Shown one piece after another: positions 1 through 5,742 of a DNA stretch of 8,000 nucleotides. Within the stretch, counting starts at the first letter, position 1, and every line of letters starts with the position of its first letter. The notes under the pieces were generated by a model. The model saw only the letters and a list, made by a program, of their open reading frames with translations, was not told the origin of the DNA and made no database searches. The position numbers and the translations under genes were made by a program. This DNA is from JBOHNM01 sp050730675 (GTDB taxonomy: Bacteria; Planctomycetota; Phycisphaerae; Phycisphaerales; UBA1924): positions 1-8,000 of the forward strand of contig JBOHNM010000170.1 in NCBI GenBank assembly GCA_050730675.1, read 5' to 3'.

Positions 1-13
1 AGGCGACGCGGAC

Positions 14-391
14 TTAGCCCTTGACGCCCTTCTTGCCTGCGACGGTCTTGCGGCGGCCCTTGCGGGTGCGCGAGTTGGACCGGGTGCGCTGGCCGCGGGT
101 CGGGAGACCCTTGCGGTGGCGGTCGCCGCGGTAGGCGCGGATGTCCTTGAGGCGCTGGACGTTCTGGCCGACCTGGCGGCGGAGAGCGCCCTCGACCAGG
201 TAGGTCGCGTCGATGATGCCGTTGATGCGGGCGACCATCTGCTCGTCGACCTCGTTGGAGCGCAGATCGGGGTTGACCTGGGCCTCGGCGAGGATATCGG
301 CGGCGAACTTGGGCCCGATTCCGTGGATGTACTGGAGGGCAAAGAAGATCTTCTTCTTCTCGGGAACGTCGATACCAGCGATACGCGGCAC
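14..391 (-). CDS. rpsM: 30S ribosomal protein S13 (uS13)
   Basis: S13 sits in the head of the small subunit, where it contacts the P-site tRNA through its basic tail and forms bridges to the 50S subunit. The 125-residue product shows the family pattern: AGIDVP at 5-10, the GIGPKFA helix-turn element at 24-30, RAYRGDRHRKGLP at 85-97 and RGQRTRSNSRTRKG at 99-112, followed by a Lys/Arg-rich tail. Length is normal for the family (about 120). The start is a GTG at 391: AGGAG lies 8 nt upstream (400-404) and the next residues PRIAG match the usual S13 beginning. The open frame runs further upstream, but that part overlaps rpmJ and does not resemble S13. It is the first gene of the alpha block; rpsK would be expected next but lies beyond the window edge. 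The gap to rpmJ is 65 nt and strongly folded. Confidence 0.97.
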   Translation of the reverse strand: MPRIAGIDVPEKKKIFFALQYIHGIGPKFAADILAEAQVNPDLRSNEVDEQMVARINGIIDATYLVEGALRRQVGQNVQRLKDIRAYRGDRHRKGLPTRGQRTRSNSRTRKGRRKTVAGKKGVKG

Positions 392-408
392 TGTTGAAAC
401 TCCTGTGA

Positions 409-447
409 TCCGGCGGCTCAGCAGGACGAAGGTCCCTACCCGCCGGA
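409..447 (-). promoter_or_regulatory. Two-tier hairpin in the rpsM leader
   Basis: An 8-bp perfect stem pairs 409-416 with 440-447. Inside it, a second stem pairs 424-427 with 432-435 around a four-base CUUC loop, extendable by one G-U pair. The structure lies between the rpmJ stop and the rpsM Shine-Dalgarno sequence and ends 4 nt before the AGGAG. Alpha-operon leaders in some bacteria are folded targets for S4 autoregulation, so a regulatory role is plausible, but no S4 site can be recognised from sequence alone. There is no following T tract, so it is not a standard terminator. Confidence 0.45.
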
Positions 448-456
448 CAGATTGGA

Positions 457-573
457 TCAGCCCTGGACCTGCTTGTGCTTGGGGTCGGCCTTGCAGATCA
501 CGCGCACCTTGCCCTTGCGGCGCACGATCTGGCAGTCCTTGCACATGCGACGAACACTTGCGCGAACCTTCAC
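457..573 (-). CDS. rpmJ: 50S ribosomal protein L36 (bL36), zinc-binding form
   Basis: L36 is the smallest large-subunit protein and binds 23S rRNA near the base of the L7/L12 stalk. The 38-residue product starts MKVRASVRRM and ends KHKQVQG, both typical. Zinc ligands are all present: Cys11, Cys14, Cys27 and His33, so this is the zinc-binding form. The start is a GTG at 573 with AAAGG about 8-9 nt upstream. It lies alone between two non-coding gaps (145 nt to infA, 65 nt to rpsM). A sigma70-like promoter candidate and a folded leader precede it, so it may head a transcript that continues into rpsM. The retained zinc site contrasts with the degraded one in rpsN in the same cluster. Confidence 0.96.
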   Translation of the reverse strand: MKVRASVRRMCKDCQIVRRKGKVRVICKADPKHKQVQG

Positions 574-607
574 GGGTCAGCCTTTCGAATCGGTGGACAC
601 CCCCAAG

Positions 608-634
608 CCGGTCGGCGCCGATGCCGAAAACCGG
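608..634 (-). promoter_or_regulatory. Stem-loop in the rpmJ 5' leader
   Basis: A 5-bp stem (612-616 with 623-627, six-base loop) is stacked on a 4-bp stem (608-611 with 631-634) across a three-base bulge at 628-630. It falls between the candidate promoter and the rpmJ start and would be part of the leader RNA if that promoter is real. Any binding partner is unknown. Confidence 0.3.
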
Positions 635-650
635 GACGCGGAGGGCCTTC

Positions 651-678
651 AGTATAGCGCCCAGTTGAACGATGACCA
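651..678 (-). promoter_or_regulatory. Candidate sigma70-type promoter for rpmJ-rpsM
   Basis: On the minus strand, TGGTCA (673-678, 4 of 6 to the -35 consensus) is followed after 16 bp by TATACT (651-656, 5 of 6 to the -10 consensus). This is the best promoter match I found in an otherwise GC-rich window, and it lies in one of its two largest gaps. It would give a leader of roughly 70 nt before rpmJ. No transcription start has been observed; this is a sequence match only. Confidence 0.4.
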
Positions 679-714
679 GCCCCGATCATCCTCCGGACAG
701 AGGAAAACCGGGGC
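679..714 (-). terminator. Strong hairpin just after infA, possible terminator without a U tract
   Basis: In RNA, 679-687 pairs with 706-714 (including two G-U pairs). After one U-U mismatch, 689-693 pairs with 700-704, closing a six-base loop. That makes 14 pairs in total, beginning 4 nt after the infA stop. There is no T tract behind it; the next bases are the candidate -35 element. It may be a transcript 3' end protector, a weak or factor-assisted terminator, or a processing site separating infA from rpmJ. Confidence 0.4.
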
Positions 715-718
715 GGAA

Positions 719-937
719 TCAGTGGCGGAAGGTGATGCGGGCCTTGGTCAGGTCGTAGGGGCTCATCTCGACGGTGACGCGGTCGCCGGGGAGGATGCGG
801 ATGTAGTTCATGCGCATTTTGCCGGAGACGTAGCCGAGGACGACGTGCTTGTTGGGGAGCTTGACGCGGAACATCGCGTTGGGGAGGGACTCGACCACTT
901 CGGCTTCCATCGTCAGCTTGTCGTCTTGCTTGGACAT
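719..937 (-). CDS. infA: Translation initiation factor IF-1
   Basis: IF-1 is an S1-like OB-fold protein that binds the 30S A site during initiation and assists IF-2 and IF-3. The product is 72 residues, the normal length. Diagnostic stretches are LPNAMFRVKLPN (18-29), SGKMRMNYIRILPGD (38-52) and SPYDLTKARITFR (59-71). The ATG at 937 is the only sensible start, although the Shine-Dalgarno match in front of it is weak (GAGA). It follows secY after 59 nt. In many bacteria adk and map stand between secY and infA; neither is here. A strong hairpin follows the stop codon at once, suggesting a transcript boundary or processing point. Confidence 0.97.
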   Translation of the reverse strand: MSKQDDKLTMEAEVVESLPNAMFRVKLPNKHVVLGYVSGKMRMNYIRILPGDRVTVEMSPYDLTKARITFRH

Positions 938-996
938 AGGTCTCGGTGCAGGGGCGTTGGAGGAATTGGGGACGGATGCGGAGAAGAGTACGTCGG

Positions 997-2403
997 TTAC
1001 ATCGAGCGTGCGGATTGGATGCGGGGGCCCTTGGTCCCCTCGCCGCCGAGGAAGCCGGCGTAATTGCGCATGAGCAGATTGGCTTCAACCCGCTGGATGA
1101 AGTCGAGGATGACCGAGACGACGATGAGCATGCCGGTGCCGCCGAGGAACTGCGTAACGGTGGCGTTGATGCCCAGGGCCGTGGAGACGACCATCGGGAG
1201 CGTAGCGAGGATCGCGAGGAAGGCCGCACCCACAAAGGTGATGCGTTCCATGACGGTCTCGAGGTACTCGGCTGTGCGCGGGCCGGGGCGGAGACCGGGG
1301 ATGAACGAACCGTGCTCGCGGAGTTGCTTGGCCATCTCCTCGGGATTGAACTGAACGGTGATCCAGAAGTAGCTGAAGAAGTAGATCATCAGCACTTCGA
1401 GGACGACGTAGGGATACTCGCCCTGGTGGAAGGCGTTGGCGAGCCAGCCGGTGATACGGGCCCACCAGCCGCCGCTGCCGCCGGCGAGGGCGCCCTGGGC
1501 GAGGCTGCCGAAGAGGACCGAGGGGAAGATCATCAGCGAGCTGGCGAAGATGACGGGCATGACGCCCGAGTGATTCAGCCGGAGGGGGAGGTAGCTGCGC
1601 TGGCCGCCGAAGACCTTGCGCCCGCGGGTGTGCTTGGCCTGCTGCACAGGGATGCGTCGCTGGGCGACGGTGAGGAGCACCGAGCCGGCAACGACCAGCA
1701 CGAAGCAGCCGATGAGGAAGACGACCTTGACGAGCGAGAGCTGAGGATTGGCGCCGGTGGAGTTGGTGATGACCCACTGCACGGCGTTGGGGAGCTGGGT
1801 GAGGATGCCCGCCATGATGATCATGGAAACGCCGTTGCCGATGCCGTACTTGTCGATCTGCTCACCGATCCACATGAGGAACATGCAACCGGCGGTGAGG
1901 GCGAGCAGGGCCATGACCCACCACATGGGGTTGCCGGCGTACTCGGCGTAGATGAGCGGTCCGGTGGAGCCCTTGGCGTTGTTGAGGAACTGGAGCCAGC
2001 CGAAGCCCTGGATAAAGCAGAGAGCGATTGTGGCGTAGCGCGTCCACTCCTGGATCTTCTGGCGGCCGGTGGGGCCCTCTTCCTGGAGTTTTTTCAGACG
2101 CGGCGACACAGACATGACGAGCTGGAAGATGATGCCCGCGGTGATGTAGGGCATCACGCCGAGGCCGAAGATGGTGGAGTGCGAGAGTGCGCCGCCGGAC
2201 ATCATGGCGACGAAGTCGGCCGCGCGGCCGAAGGCGCCGCGGTCCTCGCCGAAGCCGCCGGCGGCGCGCTGGAGCGCTTCGCCGTTGACGCCCGGGAGGG
2301 GGATCCAGTGGCCGAGGCGGAAGACGCCGAGCATGGCGATCGTGAACAGGATCTTGTTTCGCAGCTCGGCGATCTTGAAGACGTTGATCAGGGCCTGGAG
2401 CAT
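997..2403 (-). CDS. secY: Preprotein translocase channel subunit SecY
   Basis: SecY forms the membrane pore that exports or inserts proteins with SecE, SecG and SecA or the ribosome. The 468-residue product has the expected series of about ten hydrophobic segments. Recognisable parts are TM1 with WIPLPGVNGEAL (33-44), the plug and TM2 region STIFGLGVMPYITAGIIFQL (76-95), GEQIDKYGIGNGVSMII (180-196), QRRIPVQQAKHTRGRKVFGG (248-267, cytosolic loop), LNHSGVMPVIFASSL (276-290), and the C-terminal QFLGGTGML (418-426) and LLMRNYAGFL (443-452). Start at ATG 2403 gives the normal N terminus (MLQALINVFK). No good Shine-Dalgarno sequence precedes it. The only upstream in-frame alternative, a GTG at 2529, would begin inside the terminator hairpin and adds a non-family proline-rich stretch. 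It is slightly longer than the E. coli protein (443). Confidence 0.97.
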   Translation of the reverse strand: MLQALINVFKIAELRNKILFTIAMLGVFRLGHWIPLPGVNGEALQRAAGGFGEDRGAFGRAADFVAMMSGGALSHSTIFGLGVMPYITAGIIFQLVMSVSPRLKKLQEEGPTGRQKIQEWTRYATIALCFIQGFGWLQFLNNAKGSTGPLIYAEYAGNPMWWVMALLALTAGCMFLMWIGEQIDKYGIGNGVSMIIMAGILTQLPNAVQWVITNSTGANPQLSLVKVVFLIGCFVLVVAGSVLLTVAQRRIPVQQAKHTRGRKVFGGQRSYLPLRLNHSGVMPVIFASSLMIFPSVLFGSLAQGALAGGSGGWWARITGWLANAFHQGEYPYVVLEVLMIYFFSYFWITVQFNPEEMAKQLREHGSFIPGLRPGPRTAEYLETVMERITFVGAAFLAILATLPMVVSTALGINATVTQFLGGTGMLIVVSVILDFIQRVEANLLMRNYAGFLGGEGTKGPRIQSARSM

Positions 2404-2517
2404 GTGGGGAGCGGTCCGGTTTTGCCCGTCGCAGGGGCCGGCGCCCGTGAGGGTGACCGGCCGTTCGGGCGGAGTGCGGATGTTAGGCGACGGTGGGTGA
2501 AAAGCAGAGGAAGCGGG

Positions 2518-2547
2518 AAAAGAAAACACGGCTCAGGGGAGCCGTGT
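2518..2547 (-). terminator. Rho-independent terminator between rplO and secY
   Basis: A perfect 9-bp GC-rich stem pairs 2526-2534 with 2539-2547 around a four-base loop (CCCU in RNA). It runs directly into a T-rich tract on the minus strand, TTTTCTTTT (2518-2526). It begins 24 nt after the rplO stop and lies 114 nt before the secY start. The T tract exists only in the minus-strand direction, so it acts on the ribosomal operon. It could end the spc transcript or attenuate read-through into secY. Confidence 0.8.
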
Positions 2548-2571
2548 CGGGTGTGAGTCAGGAAAGCGTGC

Positions 2572-3219
2572 TCAGGCCTTCGCCTCGGGCTTGGCCTTTG
2601 CATCGGCCTTGCCTTCGGGCTTGGCGGCAACTTCCGCGTCGTCGTCGAGCTTCGGCTTGCCGGTCTTGGGCTTGGAGCGCTTGAGCTTCTTGGTCAGGTT
2701 CTTGGGGGTGCGGTCTTCGCTATTGCGATCGACGCCGCGGGTCATGTCGCGGCGGGTGCCGCTCTCGTTGACGGTGCCGCCGGCGGCAAGGATCGCCTTG
2801 CGTGCGGAGGCGGAGAGGCGACTGGCCGTGACATCGAGCTTGACCTTGAGCCCGCCCTCGGGGAGTTCGCCGAGGATCTTGAGGTTGCGGCTGTCGTCGC
2901 GGATGAGGCCGGCCTTGATGAGCGATGCCGTATCGAGCTTGCCGCCCTTGGCAAAGTTGGGGTGGGCGACAACGTCGGCGATGTTGACGATCCAGAAGGT
3001 GGTCTTGAAGGCGGCGTTGGAGAAGCCGTACTTGCGGATGCGACGGAAGAGCGGCATCTGACCGCCCTCGAACGCGGCGCGGCGGGCCGTGCCCGAACGC
3101 GAGCCTGCGCCCTTGTTGCCGCGGCCGGAGGTCTTGCCGCGGCCGCCACCTTCGCCGCGGCCGACGCGCTTGCGGGCCTTGTAGGCGCCGGCTTTGGCGG
3201 TGATTTCGTGGATCATCAT
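2572..3219 (-). CDS. rplO: 50S ribosomal protein L15 (uL15) with C-terminal extension
   Basis: L15 is an early-to-mid assembly protein of the large subunit with a long N-terminal tail buried in 23S rRNA. The N-terminal Gly/Arg-rich tail is present (GRGNKGAGSRSG at 32-43), then EGGQMPLFRRIRKYGF (51-66) and the globular domain ending near residue 153. The start is ATG 3219 (AGGAA 7 nt upstream); ATG 3216 is an equally possible start one codon later. The open frame upstream does not look like L15. At 215 residues it is about 60-70 longer than usual. The excess is a C-terminal tail from about 154, basic at first and ending in Ala/Lys/Glu/Pro repeats. It follows rpsE directly after 62 nt, with no rpmD between. 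An intrinsic terminator follows. Confidence 0.96.
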   Translation of the reverse strand: MMIHEITAKAGAYKARKRVGRGEGGGRGKTSGRGNKGAGSRSGTARRAAFEGGQMPLFRRIRKYGFSNAAFKTTFWIVNIADVVAHPNFAKGGKLDTASLIKAGLIRDDSRNLKILGELPEGGLKVKLDVTASRLSASARKAILAAGGTVNESGTRRDMTRGVDRNSEDRTPKNLTKKLKRSKPKTGKPKLDDDAEVAAKPEGKADAKAKPEAKA

Positions 3220-3281
3220 GGTCAGGTTCCTGCGTGAGACGTGCGGACAGGGTCGTGCGGTCAAGGATCAAGCGGAGGGGA

Positions 3282-3977
3282 TCAGGCCTTGGGGGCTTCG
3301 GGGAGCGGAGCATCGACGGCGACGGCGGGGGCAACGCCTGCGGACTCGGCAGCGCGGGAGCGACGGCTGGGCCGTCCGCCACGCTTGTTTTCCTGGCCGA
3401 TGGTGTTGACGGGGCCGCGGGCGCGTTCGCCGCTGGTCTTGACGGGCATGAAGGCCTTGCCCTTTTCGATCTTCTTCTCGATCTCGGTCTGCTCGAGGGT
3501 CTGGTCGCGGAGGGCGGCGACGAACTCGGGCGTGCGGAGCTGCTCGAGGGCGTCGAAGGCGGCCTTGAGGACGTTGAGCGGGTTGGTGGAGCCGTAGCAC
3601 TTGCTGAGGCAGTCGCTCACGCCGGCGAGCTCGAGCACGGCGCGGATGACCGTGCCGGCGACGATGCCGGTGCCGGGCGAAGCGGGGATGAGGCGCACCT
3701 TTGTGGCGGCGAAGGAGCCTTCCACGTCGTGGTGGATGGTGGTGCCCTGGCGCTTGATGCTGATCATCTCGCGCTGGCCGTACTTCTGGCTCTTGTTCAT
3801 CGCGAGGGGCACTTCGTTGCCCTTGGCGTAGCCGAAGCCGACCTTGCCGTTGCGGTCACCGACGACCACGAGTGCGCCGAAGCTGAACCGACGGCCGCCC
3901 TTAACGGTGGCCGAGGTGCGGTAGACGCCGATGGTCGTGGATTCGATCTTTGATTTTTCGTCGAGCAGTTCAGCCAT
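3282..3977 (-). CDS. rpsE: 30S ribosomal protein S5 (uS5) with C-terminal extension
   Basis: S5 lies at the mRNA entry side of the small subunit and contributes to decoding accuracy and mRNA unwinding. The double-stranded-RNA-binding-like N-terminal domain is seen in KGGRRFSFGALVVVGD (26-41) and GKVGFGYAKGNEVP (44-57). The C-terminal domain is seen in PASPGTGIVAGTVIRAVLE (98-116), where the glycine-rich loop lies, and STNPLNVLKAAFDAL (130-144). The family core ends near residue 155; the protein is 231 residues against a usual 160-170. The extra part starts with a charged helix-like stretch, continues with an Arg-rich segment (about 198-209) and ends Ala/Pro-rich. ATG 3977 has only a weak purine match upstream. 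A hairpin (4000-4019) stands in the gap after rplR. Confidence 0.96.
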   Translation of the reverse strand: MAELLDEKSKIESTTIGVYRTSATVKGGRRFSFGALVVVGDRNGKVGFGYAKGNEVPLAMNKSQKYGQREMISIKRQGTTIHHDVEGSFAATKVRLIPASPGTGIVAGTVIRAVLELAGVSDCLSKCYGSTNPLNVLKAAFDALEQLRTPEFVAALRDQTLEQTEIEKKIEKGKAFMPVKTSGERARGPVNTIGQENKRGGRPSRRSRAAESAGVAPAVAVDAPLPEAPKA

Positions 3978-3999
3978 GAGTGTTCTCGTCGTGGAGCAA

Positions 4000-4019
4000 C
4001 GGGCGGGGGAAGCCGCCCG
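4000..4019 (-). other. Hairpin between rplR and rpsE
   Basis: A perfect 7-bp GC stem pairs 4000-4006 with 4013-4019 around a six-base loop, beginning 6 nt after the rplR stop. No T tract follows, so it is unlikely to terminate. It may shield the upstream coding region from nucleases or shape the rpsE leader. Confidence 0.35.
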
Positions 4020-4025
4020 GAGCGG

Positions 4026-4388
4026 TTAGAACTTGAGACCTTCCTTGCGTGCGGCGTCGGCGAGGGCCTTGAGACGGCCGTGGTACTTGAAGCCGCCGCG
4101 GTCGAACGAGACGGCCTTGACGCCCGCGCCCTTGGCCCGCTGGCCCAGGAGTGCGCCGACGGCAGCAGCGGCGGCGGAGTTGCCGGTCTTGGGGAGCTTG
4201 AGCTCGGTCTCGAGCGAGGAGGCGGCGCAGATGGTCTTGCCGGCGAGGTCGTCGATGACCTGGGCGTAGATGTGGTTGAGCGATTTGTAGACGCTCAGGC
4301 GGGGCTGGCCGGGGACGCCGTTGACGCGCTTGCGGATGCCGATGTGGCGCCGGTTGCGGCGGGCGACTTTGTGCTTGGCTTTGTCCAT
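4026..4388 (-). CDS. rplR: 50S ribosomal protein L18 (uL18)
   Basis: L18 binds 5S rRNA and, with L5, helps dock it on the central protuberance. The 120-residue product is normal in length. It has a basic N terminus (KVARRNRRHIGIRKRV at 7-22), the RLSVYKSLNHIYAQVIDD strand-helix pattern (30-47), VSFDRGGFKYHGR (93-105) and the family-typical ending GRLKALADAARKEGLKF (104-120). The start chosen is ATG 4388; the frame stays open far upstream but overlaps rplF and codes for Arg/His-rich sequence with no family resemblance. It lies 53 nt after rplF and 48 nt before rpsE, the conserved spc order. Confidence 0.97.
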   Translation of the reverse strand: MDKAKHKVARRNRRHIGIRKRVNGVPGQPRLSVYKSLNHIYAQVIDDLAGKTICAASSLETELKLPKTGNSAAAAAVGALLGQRAKGAGVKAVSFDRGGFKYHGRLKALADAARKEGLKF

Positions 4389-4441
4389 GGCTGTTGACTC
4401 GAGTGCGGTGCGTATTGAACGGAAGGATCGGCGGGTCAGGA

Positions 4442-4996
4442 TCAGGCGGTGCCGAAGGCCTTGCCGCTCTTCTTCTTGATGACTTCGGAGTGATACTTGA
4501 CGCCCTTGCCGTTGTACGGCTCGGGGCGGCGGTGGCGGCGCATGTCGCTGGCGAACTGGCCGACGGATTTCTTGTCCGGGCCGGAGATGCGGACCAACTG
4601 CTTGTCGACGATGACCTTGACACCCTCGGGGATGTCCATCATGACGGGGTCGGCGTAACCGATGACGAGCTTGAGCTTCTTGCCGGCAACAGACCCGCTC
4701 CAGCCGACGCCGACGATTTCCATCGTCTCTTCGAATCCCTTGGTGACGCCGATGACGGCGGTGTTGATCAGGGCGCGGGTGGTGCCCCAACAGGCCTTGA
4801 TCACACGGTCGTCGGCATACTTCTCTTCGTCGATCGTGACCTTGACGGTCTTGGGATCAGCGACGTCGATCTTGATCTCGGGCTTGTGCTTGACCGCGAG
4901 GGTGCCGAGCGGGCCGACAACGGAGACGACGCCTTCCTTGGTCGAGATCTTGACCTTGTCGGGCACCGAGATGATTTTTCGTCCGATTCGAGACAT
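4442..4996 (-). CDS. rplF: 50S ribosomal protein L6 (uL6)
   Basis: L6 sits near the sarcin-ricin loop and the stalk base, close to where elongation factors bind. The 184-residue product has the typical length and two repeated alpha/beta domains. The start MSRIGRK is characteristic. The second domain shows GVGWSGSVAGKKLKLVIGY (96-114), ISGPDKKSVGQFA (137-149) and PEPYNGKGVKY (158-168). ATG 4996 is preceded only by a weak GAGAG. The gap to rpsH is 51 nt with no evident structure. Nothing is unusual in the product itself. Confidence 0.97.
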   Translation of the reverse strand: MSRIGRKIISVPDKVKISTKEGVVSVVGPLGTLAVKHKPEIKIDVADPKTVKVTIDEEKYADDRVIKACWGTTRALINTAVIGVTKGFEETMEIVGVGWSGSVAGKKLKLVIGYADPVMMDIPEGVKVIVDKQLVRISGPDKKSVGQFASDMRRHRRPEPYNGKGVKYHSEVIKKKSGKAFGTA

Positions 4997-5047
4997 GGGT
5001 GACTCTCTGTCTGAGTGGCGTTGAGCGAGGCGGTTGGACGGGGACGA

Positions 5048-5446
5048 TTACTCGATGATGGCGAGGAGCTCGCCGCCGACCTTCTGGGTGCGGCACTTGC
5101 GGTCGCTGAGCACGCCCTTGGAGGTGCTGACGATGGCGATGCCGAGGCCCTGGAGGGGGCGGGGCAGATCATCGACCTGGCGGTAGACACGCCGGCCGGG
5201 CTTGCTCTCGCGGGTGACCGAGTGAATGAGCTGCTCGCCGCGCGGGCCGTACTTGAGCTTGACCTTGATGGTGCCCGAGCGGCCGTCGTCGACAACATCG
5301 AACGAGTCGATGTAGCCCTCGTCACGCAGGACGGTGGCGATGCCGCGGCAGACGTGCGAGTTGCGGCACTCGACCTGCTTGGCCTTGTTCCGCAGGGCGT
5401 TGCGGATGCGAGTGAGCATGTCGGAGATGGGGTCGTTGAAAGCCAT
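5048..5446 (-). CDS. rpsH: 30S ribosomal protein S8 (uS8)
   Basis: S8 is a primary 16S rRNA binder essential for assembly of the central domain, and in E. coli it represses spc-operon translation. The 132-residue product is normal in length. DPISDMLTRIRNALR (5-19) marks the N-terminal domain. The C-terminal RNA-binding part has GLGIAIVSTSKGVLSD (100-115) with the family STS-x-G motif, and ends GGELLAIIE. The ATG at 5446 has a good Shine-Dalgarno match, AGAGGA, 5-6 nt upstream. It lies 71 nt after rpsN, the largest gap inside the spc block proper, and that gap contains a hairpin. Whether S8 regulates this cluster is unknown; the rplE leader would be the first place to look by analogy. Confidence 0.97.
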   Translation of the reverse strand: MAFNDPISDMLTRIRNALRNKAKQVECRNSHVCRGIATVLRDEGYIDSFDVVDDGRSGTIKVKLKYGPRGEQLIHSVTRESKPGRRVYRQVDDLPRPLQGLGIAIVSTSKGVLSDRKCRTQKVGGELLAIIE

Positions 5447-5466
5447 GTCGTCCTCTTACCGTTGGA

Positions 5467-5483
5467 GCGGGCGAGCGGCCCGC
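5467..5483 (-). other. Hairpin in the rpsN-rpsH gap
   Basis: A perfect 6-bp GC stem pairs 5467-5472 with 5478-5483 around a five-base loop, about 20 nt upstream of the rpsH start and without a T tract. It is of the same type as the hairpin before rpsE. In this GC-rich DNA a stem of this size can arise by chance. Confidence 0.25.
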
Positions 5484-5517
5484 GAGAAAACACGTGATCC
5501 AGAGTGCGGTTGTTCGC

Positions 5518-5703
5518 TTACCAGGAAGACTTGCGCATGCCGGGGATCTTGCCCTCGAGTGCGAGCTTGCGGAGCATGATGCGGCTGATACGGAACTTGC
5601 GGTAGACGCCGTGGGAGCGACCGGTGAGCTGGCAGCGGCGCACGATGCGCGAGCTGAACTTGGGTGTCCGGTTGCTGCGGGCGAACTGTGCCTTGGTTGC
5701 CAT
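5518..5703 (-). CDS. rpsN: 30S ribosomal protein S14 (uS14), short form lacking the zinc site
   Basis: S14 is a late-binding protein of the 30S head. The 61-residue length, the spacing and the ending GMRKSSW match the short, usually zinc-binding (type Z) form. HGVYRKF (31-37) and LRKLALEGKIPG (44-55) align without gaps to that class. However, only one of the four zinc cysteines remains: Cys24 is kept, while the expected Cys27, Cys40 and Cys43 are Thr, Ser and Met. I checked these codons (ACC, AGC, ATG) directly. Zinc-free S14 is normally the longer form of about 90-100 residues, so this is a short form without its metal site. The gene is otherwise intact, begins at ATG 5703, and lies in its normal place between rplE (39 nt) and rpsH (71 nt). 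Confidence 0.97.
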   Translation of the reverse strand: MATKAQFARSNRTPKFSSRIVRRCQLTGRSHGVYRKFRISRIMLRKLALEGKIPGMRKSSW

Positions 5704-5742
5704 GTGCGTTCTCGTGGAGCCTTGAATCGGTGTGCGGGGTGA

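Noticed and set aside
1..13. Start of rpsK beyond rpsM
   Set aside because: The 13 bases after the rpsM stop contain no coding start; rpsK is only expected from gene order.
2480..2508. Possible secY promoter with TAACAT (2480-2485) as the -10 box
   Set aside because: The -10 match is 4 of 6 and no reasonable -35 hexamer stands at 16-18 bp, so it is too weak to call, though a promoter is expected somewhere here.
2404..2529. A longer secY start (GTG at 2529)
   Set aside because: It would start inside the terminator stem and adds 42 proline-rich residues not seen in SecY; ATG 2403 gives the normal N terminus.
946..2556. A 536-codon open frame on the plus strand opposite secY
   Set aside because: Its composition (Asp, Glu, Gly, Ala, His, Arg) is what the antisense of a GC-rich membrane-protein gene gives. 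No domain is recognisable, and secY on the other strand is certain.
3234..3953. A 239-codon plus-strand frame opposite rpsE
   Set aside because: It is a GC-rich shadow of a clear ribosomal protein gene, with low-complexity Ala/Gly/Asp content and no family resemblance.
4389..4790. N-terminal continuation of the rplR frame upstream of 4388
   Set aside because: It overlaps rplF in another frame and encodes Arg/His-rich sequence unlike L18; ATG 4388 gives the full family length.
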